Assembly: GCF_017569925.1 (NCBI RefSeq)
Contig: NZ_CP050854.1
Span: forward strand, 372,001-436,000
Source: Brenneria izadpanahii
Lineage (GTDB): Bacteria > Pseudomonadota > Gammaproteobacteria > Enterobacterales > Enterobacteriaceae
DNA: 64,000 nt
Reading direction: 5' to 3'
In this document: in pieces, positions 11,144-20,349 of the stretch
Layout of the letters: every line of letters starts with the position of its first letter
Numbering within the stretch: the stretch's first letter is position 1
Position numbers and translations under genes: made by a program
Notes under the pieces: model-generated
Database searches by the model: none
What the model was told of the DNA's origin: nothing
Seen by the model: only the letters and a program-made list of their open reading frames with translations

Positions 11144-12667
11144 CTACACAGGCTGCAACAAAGTAGCGGGCTCGTCTCTTTTACCGGTCTGATGGTAAGC
11201 ATCCAGCCATTCGCTGATGCGCTGCCGCTGCGCCTCAGTTAACCACATCCCCAGTTTTGTGCGCCGCCAAATGACGTCGTCCAATGTAACGGCCCACTCT
11301 TTCTCCACCAGATAGCGTAGCTCGGCTTCATACAGATCGTGGCCAAAATGTTCGCCCAGATCGCTGAGTCCTTTGGTATGCGCCAGGATCAGTTCACTGT
11401 GCGATCCGTATGTCCGGCTGTAGCGTCGCGCCAGCGCTTCCGGCAGATTAAAACGGCGGCGCAGCGCGGCGGCATAATCGTCGCGCGTGCCTGAAATATC
11501 TCCGCCGGGCAGCACGGCGTCTTTGGTCCAGGCTTTCCCCGCCTGAGGGTAGTATTTTTCCAGCTTATCCAGCGCATGTTCCGCCAGTTTGCGATAGGTG
11601 GTCAGCTTGCCGCCGAACACGGATAACAGCGGAGCCCGGCCCTGTTCGTCGTCCACCGACAGCGTGTAATCGCGGGTAATGGCCTGCGGCGAATCGGATT
11701 CATCGTCGCACAGCGGCCGCACGCCGGAATAGGTCCAGACGATGTCATCACGGGTGAGCGGTTGTTTAAAGTGATCGTTATAAACGTCCAGCAGGTAGTC
11801 AATCTCGCCATCGTCGATTTTCACGCTATGCGGATCGCCGTGGTATTCCACGTCGGTGGTGCCGATGATCGAAAACTCATCCTGCCAGGGGATCACAAAC
11901 ACAATGCGATGATCTTTGTTTTGCAGAATATATGCCTGAGGCTGATCGTGCACTTTGGGCACCACGATATGGCTGCCTTTGATCAGGCGGATCCCATAAG
12001 GCGATTTTAGTTTCAAGCCATCATCAAAGAACTGTCTTACCCACGGACCGGTTGCGTTTACCAGGCCTTTAGCGCGCCAGGTGAGCGTTTCGCCGCTGAG
12101 CGAGTCGACGGCTTCAACCACCCACAGACCTTGTTCGCGCCGGGCGCTGACGACCTTGGTGCGGGTGCGCACTTCACCGCCGCGCTTGGTGACTTCCTGA
12201 GCGTTCAGCACCACTAGACGCGCGTCGTCCACCCAACAGTCCGAATACTCAAAACCTTGAGTCAGCTCCGGCTTTAATACCGATCCGGCGCCGAATTTCA
12301 CGCTTTTACTGGCGGGCAGGCTGACGCGCTTCCCTATGTGATCATACATAAACAGGCCGATCCGGATCATCCATGCCGGACGCAGGTGCGGCTGATGCGG
12401 CAAGCGAAAACGCATGGGGAAGATGATATGGGGCGCCATTTTCAGCAGTGTTTCACGTTCGGAGAGCGCTTCGCTGACCAAACGAAACTCATAATGTTCC
12501 AGATAGCGTAAGCCGCCATGAATCAATTTAGAGCTAGCGGAGGAGGTGGCGCAGGCCAGATCCTGCGCTTCCAGCAACAGGACGGATAATCCACGGCCAG
12601 CTGCATCCGCGGCGATACCCGCGCCGTTAATGCCGCCGCCGATCACGATCAGATCTTTGGTTTCCAC
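11144..12667 (-). CDS. glpD: Aerobic glycerol-3-phosphate dehydrogenase GlpD
   Basis: GlpD is a membrane-associated flavoprotein that oxidises sn-glycerol-3-phosphate to dihydroxyacetone phosphate and passes electrons to ubiquinone. The FAD-binding motif 'LIVIGGGINGAGIAADAAGRG' is at the N-terminus, and the family stretches 'SSKLIHGGLRYLEHYEF' and 'VFGGKLTTYRKLAEHAL' are present. The frame is open to 12748, but the start is most likely the GTG at 12667. It has a GGAGG site a few bases upstream and gives 507 residues (E. coli 501), whereas the upstream extension reads through the promoter and operator. It is controlled by GlpR and probably CRP (sites listed). Confidence 0.95.
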   Translation of the reverse strand: METKDLIVIGGGINGAGIAADAAGRGLSVLLLEAQDLACATSSASSKLIHGGLRYLEHYEFRLVSEALSERETLLKMAPHIIFPMRFRLPHQPHLRPAWMIRIGLFMYDHIGKRVSLPASKSVKFGAGSVLKPELTQGFEYSDCWVDDARLVVLNAQEVTKRGGEVRTRTKVVSARREQGLWVVEAVDSLSGETLTWRAKGLVNATGPWVRQFFDDGLKLKSPYGIRLIKGSHIVVPKVHDQPQAYILQNKDHRIVFVIPWQDEFSIIGTTDVEYHGDPHSVKIDDGEIDYLLDVYNDHFKQPLTRDDIVWTYSGVRPLCDDESDSPQAITRDYTLSVDDEQGRAPLLSVFGGKLTTYRKLAEHALDKLEKYYPQAGKAWTKDAVLPGGDISGTRDDYAAALRRRFNLPEALARRYSRTYGSHSELILAHTKGLSDLGEHFGHDLYEAELRYLVEKEWAVTLDDVIWRRTKLGMWLTEAQRQRISEWLDAYHQTGKRDEPATLLQPV

Positions 12668-12698
12668 GTTTTTCCTCCACCGGTAAATAAAGCAAAAA

Positions 12699-12718
12699 AA
12701 TGTTCGTTTTCGCTCATT
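12699..12718 (-). promoter_or_regulatory. GlpR operator in the glpD promoter
   Basis: The top strand reads AATGTTCGTTTTCGCTCATT, an imperfect palindrome close to the known GlpR operator (TGTTCG, A/T-rich centre, CG, then C/A and TCAT). It overlaps the -10 element and start region of glpD, so bound repressor would block initiation. The matching repressor gene glpR is at 21205. Confidence 0.8.
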
Positions 12719-12790
12719 ATAATAATCGTAAACAAACAAGTTAGCCAATAGTTAACCAAATAAAAACATTTATGCGTGATGAAGGTAACA
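12716..12790 (-). promoter_or_regulatory. glpD promoter with probable CRP site
   Basis: On the minus strand a perfect TATAAT -10 lies at 12716-12721. No good -35 is present at the proper distance, as expected of an activator-dependent promoter. A CRP-like site (TGTTA, six bases, TCACG; 8 of 10 consensus bases) lies at 12775-12790, centred about 73 bp upstream of the expected start, a class I position. Catabolite activation is inferred from this arrangement. Confidence 0.6.
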
Positions 12791-12833
12791 TTTTGTGGAT
12801 AGTTGTTACATGAATAGTGGGGTTATTGATGAG

Positions 12834-12853
12834 GGCGGGCAGGACAGCCCGCC
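12834..12853 (-). terminator. Hairpin after ulaF
   Basis: A 7-bp GC stem (GGCGGGC and its complement) with a 6-base loop lies 32 bp beyond the ulaF stop. There is no clear T run in the direction of ulaF transcription, so this may be a weak or Rho-assisted terminator separating the ula operon from glpD. Confidence 0.45.
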
Positions 12854-12885
12854 ATAAATCTATGGGGTATTAGTTCGTCTATGCG

Positions 12886-13575
12886 TTACCGCTGGCCGTA
12901 ATAGGCGTGCGGACCATGCTTGCGGCTGAAGTGCTTGTTCATCAGATAACCGTCGATCGCGCGCAGGCGCGGATTGATCGAACGAGCTATCCAGGCCATT
13001 TTTGCCACTTCTTCCATTACCACCGCGTTATGGACCGCTTCGTCGGCATCTTTTCCCCAGCAGAACGGGCCGTGCTGATAGACGACGATCCCCGGAGTAT
13101 GCAGCGGATTGCTGTCGCCGAGCGTTTGAGCGATCACGATGCCGGTGTTTTTTTCATATTCCGTTTCCACCTCCTGCGCGTTTAGCGGCCGGGTGCAGGG
13201 GATCTCGCCATAAAAGTAGTCCGCGTGGGTGGTGCCCAGCGCCGGGATCGCCAGCCCGGCCTGCGCCCAGGCGGTGGCGTGGGTGGAATGGGTGTGGACG
13301 ATCCCCCCAATTTGCGGATAGCGGCGATAAAGTTCCAGATGGGTGGCGGTATCGGAAGAGGGGCGGAAGCCGCCTTCCACCACCGCTCCCTGCATGTCGA
13401 CCACCACCATATCGTCTGGCCGCATAACATCGTAGGCCACGCCGCTGGGCTTGATGACGATGACCTGGCGCTGCCGATCGATGGCGCTGACGTTGCCCCA
13501 GGTATAAGTCACCAGGCCGTGGCGCGGCAGCGCCATATTCGCATCAAAGACCTGCTGTTTTAGCTGCTGTATCAT
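12886..13575 (-). CDS. ulaF: L-ribulose-5-phosphate 4-epimerase UlaF
   Basis: UlaF converts L-ribulose-5-phosphate to D-xylulose-5-phosphate, the last step of L-ascorbate use, feeding the pentose phosphate pathway. The protein has 229 residues of the class II aldolase/AraD family. The zinc-binding histidines are in '[18 protein letters not shown]', the conserved 'WGNVSAID' and '[15 protein letters not shown]' stretches are intact, and the C-terminus '[11 protein letters not shown]' is typical of UlaF/AraD/SgbE. AraD and SgbE are close paralogues; the position behind ulaE (4-bp overlap) in a full ula operon decides the name. Confidence 0.93.
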   Translation of the reverse strand: MIQQLKQQVFDANMALPRHGLVTYTWGNVSAIDRQRQVIVIKPSGVAYDVMRPDDMVVVDMQGAVVEGGFRPSSDTATHLELYRRYPQIGGIVHTHSTHATAWAQAGLAIPALGTTHADYFYGEIPCTRPLNAQEVETEYEKNTGIVIAQTLGDSNPLHTPGIVVYQHGPFCWGKDADEAVHNAVVMEEVAKMAWIARSINPRLRAIDGYLMNKHFSRKHGPHAYYGQR

Positions 13576-14432
13576 ACGGCTTCCTCCACCGGTAAACCGG
13601 CCTGGGTCATCTGTTGTTTAACCCAGTCGCGTGCGGCGGCAATCTCTTTTATCGGATCGGGCGACGTTTCGCTCCACATTTCGATCAGGTAAGGGCCGCA
13701 GTAGCCGCTCTCCCTGAGCGTGGTAAAACAGCGCGCGAAATCGACCACGCCGGTGCCGAACGGCACATTTTTGAAGACGCCGGGGCGCGTATCTTTAACA
13801 TGCACCGCTACGATATGGCCTTTCCCCGCTTTTAGCTCCATCTGTACGTCGTTGTCCCAGGCGGAAAGATTGCCGATATCCGGGTAAAGCTGGAACCACG
13901 GATTATTGAGGTAGTTGGCATAGCCCAATGCTTTACTAATGGAGTTCATCAACGGATAGTCCATGATTTCCATCGCCAGCGTGACCTGAGCGCGGCTGGC
14001 CATTTCCACGGCCAGTTGCAGACCGTGGCGAAAGCGCTCGCGGGTCAGATCGTTCGCCTTCTGGTAGTAGACGTCGTAACCGGCGAGCTGAATGACGCGG
14101 ATGCCGACATCCTGAGCAAGACGGATCGCCTTGAACATGATTTCCAGCCCCTGATTGCGCGTTTCGTCATTTTCCGAGCCTAATGGAAAGCGCCGGTGGG
14201 CGCTCAGGCACATGGACGGGATGCGGATGCCGCTGACGGCAATCGCGTTAACCAGTTCCAGGCGTTGCTCACGGCTCCAGTCAAGCCGCGCCAATCGGCC
14301 ATCGCTTTCGTCCACCGACATTTCGACGAAGTCAAAGCCCAGTTCTTTCGCCAGTTGCAAACGCGCCAGCCAGCTTTCGCCCGGCGGCAGCGCTTTTTCA
14401 TAAATACCGAGCGGAACGGTTTTCGTGAGCAT
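13572..14432 (-). CDS. ulaE: L-xylulose-5-phosphate 3-epimerase UlaE
   Basis: UlaE converts L-xylulose-5-phosphate to L-ribulose-5-phosphate. The 286-residue TIM-barrel sugar-phosphate isomerase carries the family segments '[19 protein letters not shown]', '[15 protein letters not shown]' and '[19 protein letters not shown]', with metal-binding Glu and Asp/His residues in the second half. It nearly equals E. coli UlaE (284) in length. It lies 9 bp behind ulaD and overlaps ulaF by 4 bp. SgbU is a paralogue, but the operon context fixes the call. Confidence 0.93.
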   Translation of the reverse strand: MLTKTVPLGIYEKALPPGESWLARLQLAKELGFDFVEMSVDESDGRLARLDWSREQRLELVNAIAVSGIRIPSMCLSAHRRFPLGSENDETRNQGLEIMFKAIRLAQDVGIRVIQLAGYDVYYQKANDLTRERFRHGLQLAVEMASRAQVTLAMEIMDYPLMNSISKALGYANYLNNPWFQLYPDIGNLSAWDNDVQMELKAGKGHIVAVHVKDTRPGVFKNVPFGTGVVDFARCFTTLRESGYCGPYLIEMWSETSPDPIKEIAAARDWVKQQMTQAGLPVEEAV

Positions 14433-14441
14433 AAAGTCACC

Positions 14442-15095
14442 TTATCCCCAGAGCTGGGCGATGCTATGTTTAAATTGACGCGCCGCTTCTACCGGATCCG
14501 CGGCGTCGCGAATACTGCGGCCGGCGATAAACACATGAATGGGAATACCTTTGAACAAAGGCAGATCCGCCAGCGCCAGTCCTCCGGTGACGGTGACTTT
14601 GAAGCCCATATCCGCCAGGCGTTTAATGGCGGCGATATCGGCTTCGCTCCAGGCGACGCCCGCTGCCTGTGCATCCCTGCTGCGGTGATAAACCACCTGC
14701 CGGATGCCGATATCACGCCAGGCTTCCGCCTGTTCCCAGGTCCAGAAGCCGGTCAATTCGATCTGGACGTCGCCGTTGAATTCGCGCGCGACCGCCAGCG
14801 CGCCGGCGGCGGTGTTGATATCCGCACAGCAAATGACGGTGACCCAATCCGCATTGGCCTCAAAGCACATGCGCGCCAGAATTTTTCCGGCGTCGGCGAT
14901 TTTGGCATCCGCCAGCACAATCTTGTGCGGGTAAAGGGATTTCAGATCGCGCACTGCGCGAACCCCTTCGCCGACACACAGGATGGTGCCCACTTCAATA
15001 ATATCCACCTCTTCGGCAATCAGCCGGGTTGTCTGGTAAGCGTCCGCCAGCGTCTGGTTATCCAGCGCGACCTGCAACATCGGTAAATGAGACAT
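14442..15095 (-). CDS. ulaD: 3-keto-L-gulonate-6-phosphate decarboxylase UlaD
   Basis: UlaD decarboxylates 3-keto-L-gulonate-6-phosphate to L-xylulose-5-phosphate in a Mg-dependent reaction of the orotidine-monophosphate-decarboxylase suprafamily. The 217-residue protein has the suprafamily motif in '[13 protein letters not shown]' (Asp-x-Lys-x-x-Asp) and the phosphate-binding end '[18 protein letters not shown]'. It matches E. coli UlaD (216) almost throughout. It is the fourth gene of the operon, 15 bp behind ulaC. Confidence 0.94.
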   Translation of the reverse strand: MSHLPMLQVALDNQTLADAYQTTRLIAEEVDIIEVGTILCVGEGVRAVRDLKSLYPHKIVLADAKIADAGKILARMCFEANADWVTVICCADINTAAGALAVAREFNGDVQIELTGFWTWEQAEAWRDIGIRQVVYHRSRDAQAAGVAWSEADIAAIKRLADMGFKVTVTGGLALADLPLFKGIPIHVFIAGRSIRDAADPVEAARQFKHSIAQLWG

Positions 15096-15110
15096 CGATA
15101 AACTCCTTAA

Positions 15111-15578
15111 TCAGCATGCCGCCGCGGCGGTCTGGTCAATCAAATTCAATACGTCTTGTTCGGTACGGCAGGCGCGAAGGCGGTCGAAGTTGGCTTCGTC
15201 TTCAAACAGATTCACGATTTGCATGATGCCCACTTCCTGATGGGTGTTGGCATCCACGGCCGCCATGGTGATCAGAATGTCCACCGGATCGTTATCTTCA
15301 TGGTTGAAGATCAGCGGCGTTTTCAACGTCACCAGCGCAAAGCCGGTTTTTTTGACGCCTTCCTCCGGGCGGCCGTGAGGCATGGCGAGCCCGGGAGCGA
15401 TAACGAAATAAGGGCCGAATTGCTTTACGCCATCCAAAATGGCCTGATAGTAACGCGGCTCGACGACATCGGCCGCGACCAGCAGATCCACGCCGATTTT
15501 CACTGCCTCCTGCCAGGTGGCGGCTTCGGCCTGTAAGCGGATGGAACGATTTTCCGCTAATGAATCACGTAGTTTCAT
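15111..15578 (-). CDS. ulaC: L-ascorbate PTS enzyme IIA component UlaC
   Basis: UlaC accepts phosphate from HPr on a histidine and passes it to UlaB. The protein is a 155-residue IIA of the mannitol/fructose fold. The phospho-histidine is in '[12 protein letters not shown]' (about residue 68), as in E. coli UlaC. The frame opens at a GTG at 15584, but the ATG at 15578 is preferred because AGGAAG is well spaced and the N-terminus '[19 protein letters not shown]' then matches the family. It is cytoplasmic and sits between ulaB and ulaD. Confidence 0.94.
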   Translation of the reverse strand: MKLRDSLAENRSIRLQAEAATWQEAVKIGVDLLVAADVVEPRYYQAILDGVKQFGPYFVIAPGLAMPHGRPEEGVKKTGFALVTLKTPLIFNHEDNDPVDILITMAAVDANTHQEVGIMQIVNLFEDEANFDRLRACRTEQDVLNLIDQTAAAAC

Positions 15579-15587
15579 CGTCACTTC

Positions 15588-15896
15588 CTATTGTTTTAAG
15601 TCCGCCGGGAAATGCGCCTTGATGACTTCCAGCAGTTTTGGGCCGAAGTCGGCCGCGGAGAGCATATTGCGCACGCCGATAACATATTTATTGCCGCTGA
15701 CGGTGATCTCATCGGCTACGTGAGTCGAGGCGATGATGATGTCCGCGCCGCTCAGTTCCGCTTTGTATTCACCGACCGCGCAGCTATTCAGGCTATGGTC
15801 TATTCCCTGCTCGGTCAGAAATTGACCGACTTTCATTTTCATGATCATGGAGCTGCCCTGTCCGCAGCCGCATACCGCCAGAATTCGTACTGTCAT
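15588..15896 (-). CDS. ulaB: L-ascorbate PTS enzyme IIB component UlaB
   Basis: UlaB is the small cytoplasmic IIB domain that carries phosphate on a cysteine and donates it to ascorbate during uptake through UlaA. The protein has 102 residues. The phospho-cysteine Cys9 lies in the P-loop-like start '[19 protein letters not shown]'. It is separated by 16 bp from ulaA and 9 bp from ulaC, so the three PTS parts are co-transcribed. Confidence 0.94.
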   Translation of the reverse strand: MTVRILAVCGCGQGSSMIMKMKVGQFLTEQGIDHSLNSCAVGEYKAELSGADIIIASTHVADEITVSGNKYVIGVRNMLSAADFGPKLLEVIKAHFPADLKQ

Positions 15897-15912
15897 GATG
15901 GTTTCTCCAGAA

Positions 15913-17310
15913 TCAGTTCACGTGGGTTTCCGTGAGTTTCTTTTCCGCATCTTCTTCAGCGCGTAATGTACGGCTGGCAAAGACCATATAAATCAACGCA
16001 ATGACGACGACGACGCTCATAAACCACAGACCGAACGTCAGCCCCTGCATTAACGGCGGCGCCAGAATCGACCAGTCCGCCATCCCCATCCAGGCGCTTA
16101 GCCCGGTCAGTTTTACCGCCCAAACGCAGCCGAAGATTTCTATCATGCCCATGATCAGGCAAATCTTCGTCGCCGCGCGCCAGCCGCCGAAATGGTTGGC
16201 GAATACGCCGATGGTGGCGTTAGAGAAGAACATTGGAATGAAGCCGGGAATGATCATGATGGGGGAGCCGATGCCGATCAGAATGCCGATGGCGATCAAC
16301 TGGCCGATGGTGCCCCACATAAATCCCCAGACCACGGCATTGGGAGCAAAGCTGTAGATGGCCGCGCAGTCGATAGCCAATACCGCTCCGGGAATCAATC
16401 GCTGGGAGATGCCGTTAAAGGCTTCGGAAAGTTCGGCAACGAACATCCGTACCCCTTGTACGATGATGAAAATGGCGACGGCAAATTGAAAGCCGGTTTG
16501 CAGGATATAAATGCTCCAGTGGGTTTTCCCGGCCATCTGCTGCAAGGTATCCAGCCCGAAAGAGAGCAGGATCGTGCCGAAGAATACCGTCATGACTATC
16601 GCGGTGGAGACGATGTTGTCGTGGAAGATATTCAGCCAGCCCGGAAGTTTCAGATTTTCCACGCTCTCTTCTTTTTTCCCCAGATAGGGAGCGAGCTTGT
16701 AGGCAATCCAGGAAGCGAATTGCTGCTGGTGTCCGATGGAGAAACCGCAGCCGTCCGTTACCGCCTGCGTCGGTTTGTACATCATGTTCGAGGTGATGCC
16801 CCAGTACAGGGAAACCAGCACGGCGCTACAGATGATGGTGGTCCACATCGGGTAGCCGAGAATATAGAAGAACACGGCGAGCAGACCGGCCTGTTGGAAC
16901 ATGATGTGGCCGGTAAGCATGATGGTGCGGATGCCGGTGATCCGGCGCAGCAGGACGTAAACAATATTCAGCGCTAGCGCCAGCAGTACCGCATAGCCGA
17001 CCCAGCTATAAGCGTCGCCCATACGTTCGATGGTCGCCATCATGGAGGCGTAGGTATCCGAGATGGCGCCGCTGATGCCGTAAACTTCAGACATTTTGGC
17101 GACGACGGGTTTGAAGGTGCTGGTCAGAATACCGGAACCTGCCTGCAGCAACATAAACCCAATGATCGTTTTAATGGTGCCTTTAATGATGACGGTGGCG
17201 CTTTTACGCAACAGTAAATAACCGAGAAACGTCACAATCCCCAGCAGCAGCGGGGCGTTGGTCATGACCTGATTAAAGAAGATCGTAAAAATATTATAGA
17301 GGGTTTCCAT
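15913..17310 (-). CDS. ulaA: L-ascorbate PTS permease IIC component UlaA
   Basis: UlaA is the membrane channel of the ascorbate phosphotransferase system and releases L-ascorbate-6-phosphate inside the cell. From the ATG at 17310 the protein has 465 residues, the same length as E. coli UlaA, and begins '[20 protein letters not shown]'. About ten or more hydrophobic helices are visible. A GTG two codons upstream is rejected because the GGAG site is spaced for 17310. It is the first gene of ulaABCDEF and reads away from ulaG across a 421-bp regulatory region. Confidence 0.94.
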   Translation of the reverse strand: METLYNIFTIFFNQVMTNAPLLLGIVTFLGYLLLRKSATVIIKGTIKTIIGFMLLQAGSGILTSTFKPVVAKMSEVYGISGAISDTYASMMATIERMGDAYSWVGYAVLLALALNIVYVLLRRITGIRTIMLTGHIMFQQAGLLAVFFYILGYPMWTTIICSAVLVSLYWGITSNMMYKPTQAVTDGCGFSIGHQQQFASWIAYKLAPYLGKKEESVENLKLPGWLNIFHDNIVSTAIVMTVFFGTILLSFGLDTLQQMAGKTHWSIYILQTGFQFAVAIFIIVQGVRMFVAELSEAFNGISQRLIPGAVLAIDCAAIYSFAPNAVVWGFMWGTIGQLIAIGILIGIGSPIMIIPGFIPMFFSNATIGVFANHFGGWRAATKICLIMGMIEIFGCVWAVKLTGLSAWMGMADWSILAPPLMQGLTFGLWFMSVVVVIALIYMVFASRTLRAEEDAEKKLTETHVN

Positions 17311-17417
17311 AAGCACTCCGTTCGGCTTTTGGTCATCCTGGTGACGCGCCGCTTTGGCAAAGCGCCGGCGCGGTCAGGCATTTTTTATATGGCGCTTTCA
17401 CTGTATCAATCACCAAT

Positions 17418-17446
17418 AATCATAAAAAGACATTTTTTGATTATTT
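17418..17446. promoter_or_regulatory. Putative UlaR operator 1
   Basis: A 29-bp element begins AATCATAAAAAGACAT and ends TGATTATTT, with arms AATAATCA and TGATTATT as an inverted repeat (17415-17445). It agrees with the second element at 17659-17687 at 25 of 29 positions. It lies 108 bp upstream of the ulaA start. Confidence 0.65.
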
Positions 17447-17461
17447 GTGAGAGGCTTCGCA
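17446..17461. promoter_or_regulatory. Putative CRP site upstream of ulaA
   Basis: TGTGA, six bases, TCGCA matches the CRP core at 9 of 10 positions and directly adjoins operator 1. Catabolite activation of the ula genes by cAMP-CRP is known in E. coli. Confidence 0.6.
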
Positions 17462-17658
17462 ATTATCTTTTTTCTGCTTGCCAATACGCCTTCATTATTA
17501 ACGATGTTTTATTTTTATTTTTAATATTCAATGTTTTATATATTTCATTGATATATTTTAAGCGATGCCTGGCGCTAGATTATCGCCTGGATAATGCGAT
17601 TGAACGTGAAGTTTTACGATTGTCATCATGATAAAACGGTGATATTTTCTCACAATAA

Positions 17659-17687
17659 AATCATAAAGAGTCATTTAGTGATTATTT
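17659..17687. promoter_or_regulatory. Putative UlaR operator 2
   Basis: This is the second copy of the palindromic element (AATCATAAAGAGTCAT ... TGATTATTT), 241 bp from copy 1 and 45 bp upstream of the ulaG start. The two copies in the same orientation at the two ends of the region suggest cooperative binding or looping (inference). Confidence 0.65.
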
Positions 17688-17731
17688 TAGGATTAACAAC
17701 TCACCAATATGCCGATGACGAGGTTCACACT

Positions 17732-18796
17732 ATGAGTAAAATCGAAAGCATTACCCGCGAGTCATGGATTCTGAATACTTTCCCGGAATGGGGAACCTGG
17801 CTGAATGAAGAAATAGAGCAAGAGCAGGTCGCGCCGGGGTCATTCGCCATGTGGTGGCTGGGCTGTACCGGTATCTGGTTAAAATCGCAGGAGGGCGCGA
17901 ACATTTGTGTGGATTTCTGGTGCGGGACGGGTAAACAGAGCCATGCCAATCCGCTGATGAAATCCGGCCATCAGATGCAACGCATGGCGGGCGTGAAAAA
18001 ATTGCAGCCAAACCTGCGCACCACGCCGTTTGTTCTTGATCCCTTCGCTATTCGTCAGATTGACGCCGTGCTGGCGACGCACGACCATAATGACCATATT
18101 GATGTGAATGTGGCTGCGGCCGTGCTGAAAAACTGTGACGGCAACGTGCCTTTCATCGGCCCGGAAAGCTGCGTGAATCTATGGATCGGCTGGGGCGTGC
18201 CGCGTGAACGCTGCATTGTGGTGAAACCCGGAGATGTGATCGCCGTCAAGGACGTTGAAATCCATGCGCTGGACGCGTTTGATCGCACCGCATTGATTAC
18301 GTTGCCCGTGGAGGAGAAAGCCGCGGGCGTCCTGCCGGACGGCATGGACAAACGGGCGGTGAACTATTTATTCAAAACGCCGGGCGGCAACCTCTATCAC
18401 AGCGGTGATTCGCATTACTCCAACTATTACGCCAAACACGGCAATGAGCATCGGATTGATGTGGCGCTGGGGTCTTACGGCGAGAATCCGCGCGGCATCA
18501 CCGATAAGATGACCAGCGCCGATATATTGCGCATGGCCGAGGCGCTGAACGCCAAGGTGGTAATTCCTTTCCACCATGATATCTGGTCGAATTTCCAGGC
18601 CGATCCGCAGGAAATTCGCGTGCTGTGGGAGATGAAAAAAGATCGGCTGCAATATGGCTTTAAGCCGTTTATCTGGCAGGTCGGCGGCAAGTTCACCTGG
18701 CCGCAGGATAAAGACAGACTGGAATATCACTATCCGCGCGGGTTTGAAGACTGTTTCACCACGGAGCCGGATTTGCCGTTTAAATCTTTCCTGTAA
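17732..18796 (+). CDS. ulaG: L-ascorbate-6-phosphate lactonase UlaG
   Basis: UlaG opens L-ascorbate-6-phosphate to 3-keto-L-gulonate-6-phosphate. It is a manganese enzyme of the metallo-beta-lactamase fold, here 354 residues as in E. coli. The metal motif is '[16 protein letters not shown]', with further ligands in '[15 protein letters not shown]' and '[13 protein letters not shown]'. The frame is open from 17594, but the ATG at 17732 gives the family N-terminus '[17 protein letters not shown]', and the extension would read through the operator. It is divergent from ulaA and followed by ulaR. Confidence 0.95.
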   Translation: MSKIESITRESWILNTFPEWGTWLNEEIEQEQVAPGSFAMWWLGCTGIWLKSQEGANICVDFWCGTGKQSHANPLMKSGHQMQRMAGVKKLQPNLRTTPFVLDPFAIRQIDAVLATHDHNDHIDVNVAAAVLKNCDGNVPFIGPESCVNLWIGWGVPRERCIVVKPGDVIAVKDVEIHALDAFDRTALITLPVEEKAAGVLPDGMDKRAVNYLFKTPGGNLYHSGDSHYSNYYAKHGNEHRIDVALGSYGENPRGITDKMTSADILRMAEALNAKVVIPFHHDIWSNFQADPQEIRVLWEMKKDRLQYGFKPFIWQVGGKFTWPQDKDRLEYHYPRGFEDCFTTEPDLPFKSFL

Positions 18797-18808
18797 AACA
18801 TCGGGGCG

Positions 18809-18837
18809 GGCCGTTCAGCGATGAGCGGCCGGCCTTT
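18809..18837 (+). terminator. Hairpin after ulaG
   Basis: GGCCGTTCA and TGAGCGGCC pair with one T-G wobble around a GCGA loop, followed by GGCCTTTATG. It lies 12 bp beyond the ulaG stop and probably ends or attenuates the ulaG transcript before ulaR. Confidence 0.5.
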
Positions 18838-18932
18838 ATGCTTCGAGCCTGAACGGGCGGCGAACTTTGCCGGTGATCCGCCCTCTATCCCTGTATTGAT
18901 GATATCCCGTGCGTACTTTTGATAAGTTATGA

Positions 18933-18961
18933 TTCAAATTACCGAACGCGCTCATTATAAT
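18933..18961 (+). promoter_or_regulatory. Putative ulaR promoter
   Basis: A perfect TATAAT at 18956-18961 has a weak TTCAAA -35 at 18933-18938 with 17-bp spacing. It lies 32 bp upstream of the ulaR ATG, consistent with separate expression of the repressor. Confidence 0.5.
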
Positions 18962-18992
18962 CGGTATTTAGCATCCATTTAGCGGGGTAAAC

Positions 18993-19748
18993 ATGACTGA
19001 ATCTCAGCGTCATAATGCCATCATCGATTTTCTGCAACGACAAGGGCAGCTCACGGTTGCCGATCTGATCAAGCACTTTGATGTCTCTCCAGCCACGGCG
19101 AGACGCGATATCAACAAGCTTGATGAGTCCGGTAAGTTGCGGAAAGTTCGCAATGGCGCTGAAGCGGTGAATGTTCCGCGGCCGGCCTGGACGCCGCTCA
19201 ATATTTATCAGGCGCAGAATTTGGATGAGAAAATGCGTATCGCCAAAGCGGCGGCGCAACTGTGCCGCCCCGGCGAAAGCGTGGTGATTAACTGCGGGTC
19301 GACCGCATTTTTACTGGGGCAGGAAATCTGCGGCAAGGACGTGCAGGTGATAACCAACTATCTGCCGTTGGCGAATTACCTGATTGAGCAGGAGCACGAC
19401 AGCGTCGTCATCATGGGGGGGCAATACAATAAAAGCCAGTCCATTACGCTGGCCCCGCAGGAAGGCGATGCCAGCCTTTATGCCGGGCACTGGATGTTTA
19501 CCAGCGGCAAGGGGCTGACGGTGGAGGGATTGTATAAAACCGATATGTTGACCGCGATGGCGGAGCAAAAGATGCTTAACTATGTCGGTAAGCTGGCGGT
19601 GGTGGTGGACAGCAGCAAAATCGGCGAACGCGCCGGGATGCTGTTCAGCCGGGTGGAGCAGATCGACGTCGTTATTACCGGCAAACAGGCGAATTCAGAG
19701 ATTATCGCGCAGCTGCGTGAACAGGGCGTGGAAGTGATATTGGTGTGA
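18993..19748 (+). CDS. ulaR: Transcriptional repressor UlaR (DeoR family)
   Basis: UlaR represses the ula genes and is released by L-ascorbate-6-phosphate. Its 251 residues equal E. coli UlaR. The N-terminal DeoR-type winged helix (residues 6-57) includes the recognition helix '[19 protein letters not shown]'. The C-terminal sensor domain has the sugar-phosphate-isomerase-like '[18 protein letters not shown]' and '[13 protein letters not shown]'. It follows ulaG by about 200 bp, with its own apparent promoter. The two palindromes in the ulaA-ulaG region are its likely sites. Confidence 0.93.
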   Translation: MTESQRHNAIIDFLQRQGQLTVADLIKHFDVSPATARRDINKLDESGKLRKVRNGAEAVNVPRPAWTPLNIYQAQNLDEKMRIAKAAAQLCRPGESVVINCGSTAFLLGQEICGKDVQVITNYLPLANYLIEQEHDSVVIMGGQYNKSQSITLAPQEGDASLYAGHWMFTSGKGLTVEGLYKTDMLTAMAEQKMLNYVGKLAVVVDSSKIGERAGMLFSRVEQIDVVITGKQANSEIIAQLREQGVEVILV

Positions 19749-19786
19749 TAGCGCGGGTTTTCGCCATAGCCTTGCAATTTATCCGG

Positions 19787-19814
19787 TTTACTCTGCGGCC
19801 CGTCAGGTTACAAT
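19787..19814 (+). promoter_or_regulatory. Putative glpEGR promoter
   Basis: TTTACT (19787-19792) and TACAAT (19809-19814) are spaced by 16 bp, with about 30 bp of leader before the glpE ATG. No GlpR operator was recognised here, in line with the weak constitutive expression of glpEGR known in E. coli. Confidence 0.45.
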
Positions 19815-19850
19815 AATGCCCCTTGTTATTAACTTGGTATTAACTTTCTG

Positions 19851-20180
19851 ATGGAACAATTTGCAGCGATTGACATTGAAAATGCGTATTCCCGCTGGCA
19901 ACAGGGGGAAGTTATCGTCGATATCCGCGATCCGCAGAGTTTCGCCATCGCTCATGTCCCCGGCGCGGTACACCTGACCAACGAAACCCTGGCCGATTTT
20001 GTGCGTCAGGCCGATTTCGACGCGCCGGTGATGGTCATCTGCTATCACGGCATCAGCAGCCGCAGCGCGGCGCAGTATCTGCTCAGCCTGGGGTTCGACA
20101 TGGTTTTCAGCGTTGACGGCGGTTTTGAAGCCTGGCAAAACCGCTATCCGCAGGATGTCAGCAGCAACGGCGGGACATGA
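19851..20180 (+). CDS. glpE: Thiosulfate sulfurtransferase GlpE (rhodanese)
   Basis: GlpE is a single-domain cytoplasmic rhodanese that transfers sulfane sulfur from thiosulfate to cyanide or, physiologically, probably to thioredoxin. The 109-residue protein has the catalytic Cys64 in the loop '[16 protein letters not shown]' and the rhodanese start '[19 protein letters not shown]'. It matches E. coli GlpE (108). It is the first gene of glpEGR; its own ribosome site is weak. Confidence 0.94.
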   Translation: MEQFAAIDIENAYSRWQQGEVIVDIRDPQSFAIAHVPGAVHLTNETLADFVRQADFDAPVMVICYHGISSRSAAQYLLSLGFDMVFSVDGGFEAWQNRYPQDVSSNGGT

Positions 20181-20349
20181 TATGTCCGCGTTATTCTTTG
20201 CTACCGATCGCCTTTCCTAAGCGTTTCATTTTTCACGGCGCATTCTTTGTATTTAACCTGGCGCTTCATGGGTTATTATCTACCGCTTCAATCATATTCA
20301 TATTACTGTCGGGGGGCTCCCCGCATTCGACACTATCCGGTATAACGCC

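Larger units (their letters stand above)
17311..17731. promoter_or_regulatory. Divergent ulaA-ulaG regulatory region
   Basis: This 421-bp AT-rich region drives ulaABCDEF leftward and ulaG rightward. It contains two near-identical palindromic elements and one good CRP site, all listed separately, and no gene. In E. coli the corresponding region carries several UlaR operators and CRP and IHF sites, with repression by DNA looping (established knowledge). The layout here fits that model. Confidence 0.7.

Noticed and set aside
12668..12748. Upstream extension of GlpD by 27 codons
   Set aside because: It would translate the GlpR operator and the -10 element, and the GTG at 12667 has a strong ribosome site and the family N-terminus.
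17636..17656. Second CRP-like sequence before ulaG (GGTGA ... TCACA)
   Set aside because: The half sites are separated by 7 instead of 6 bases, so it is not a standard CRP site.
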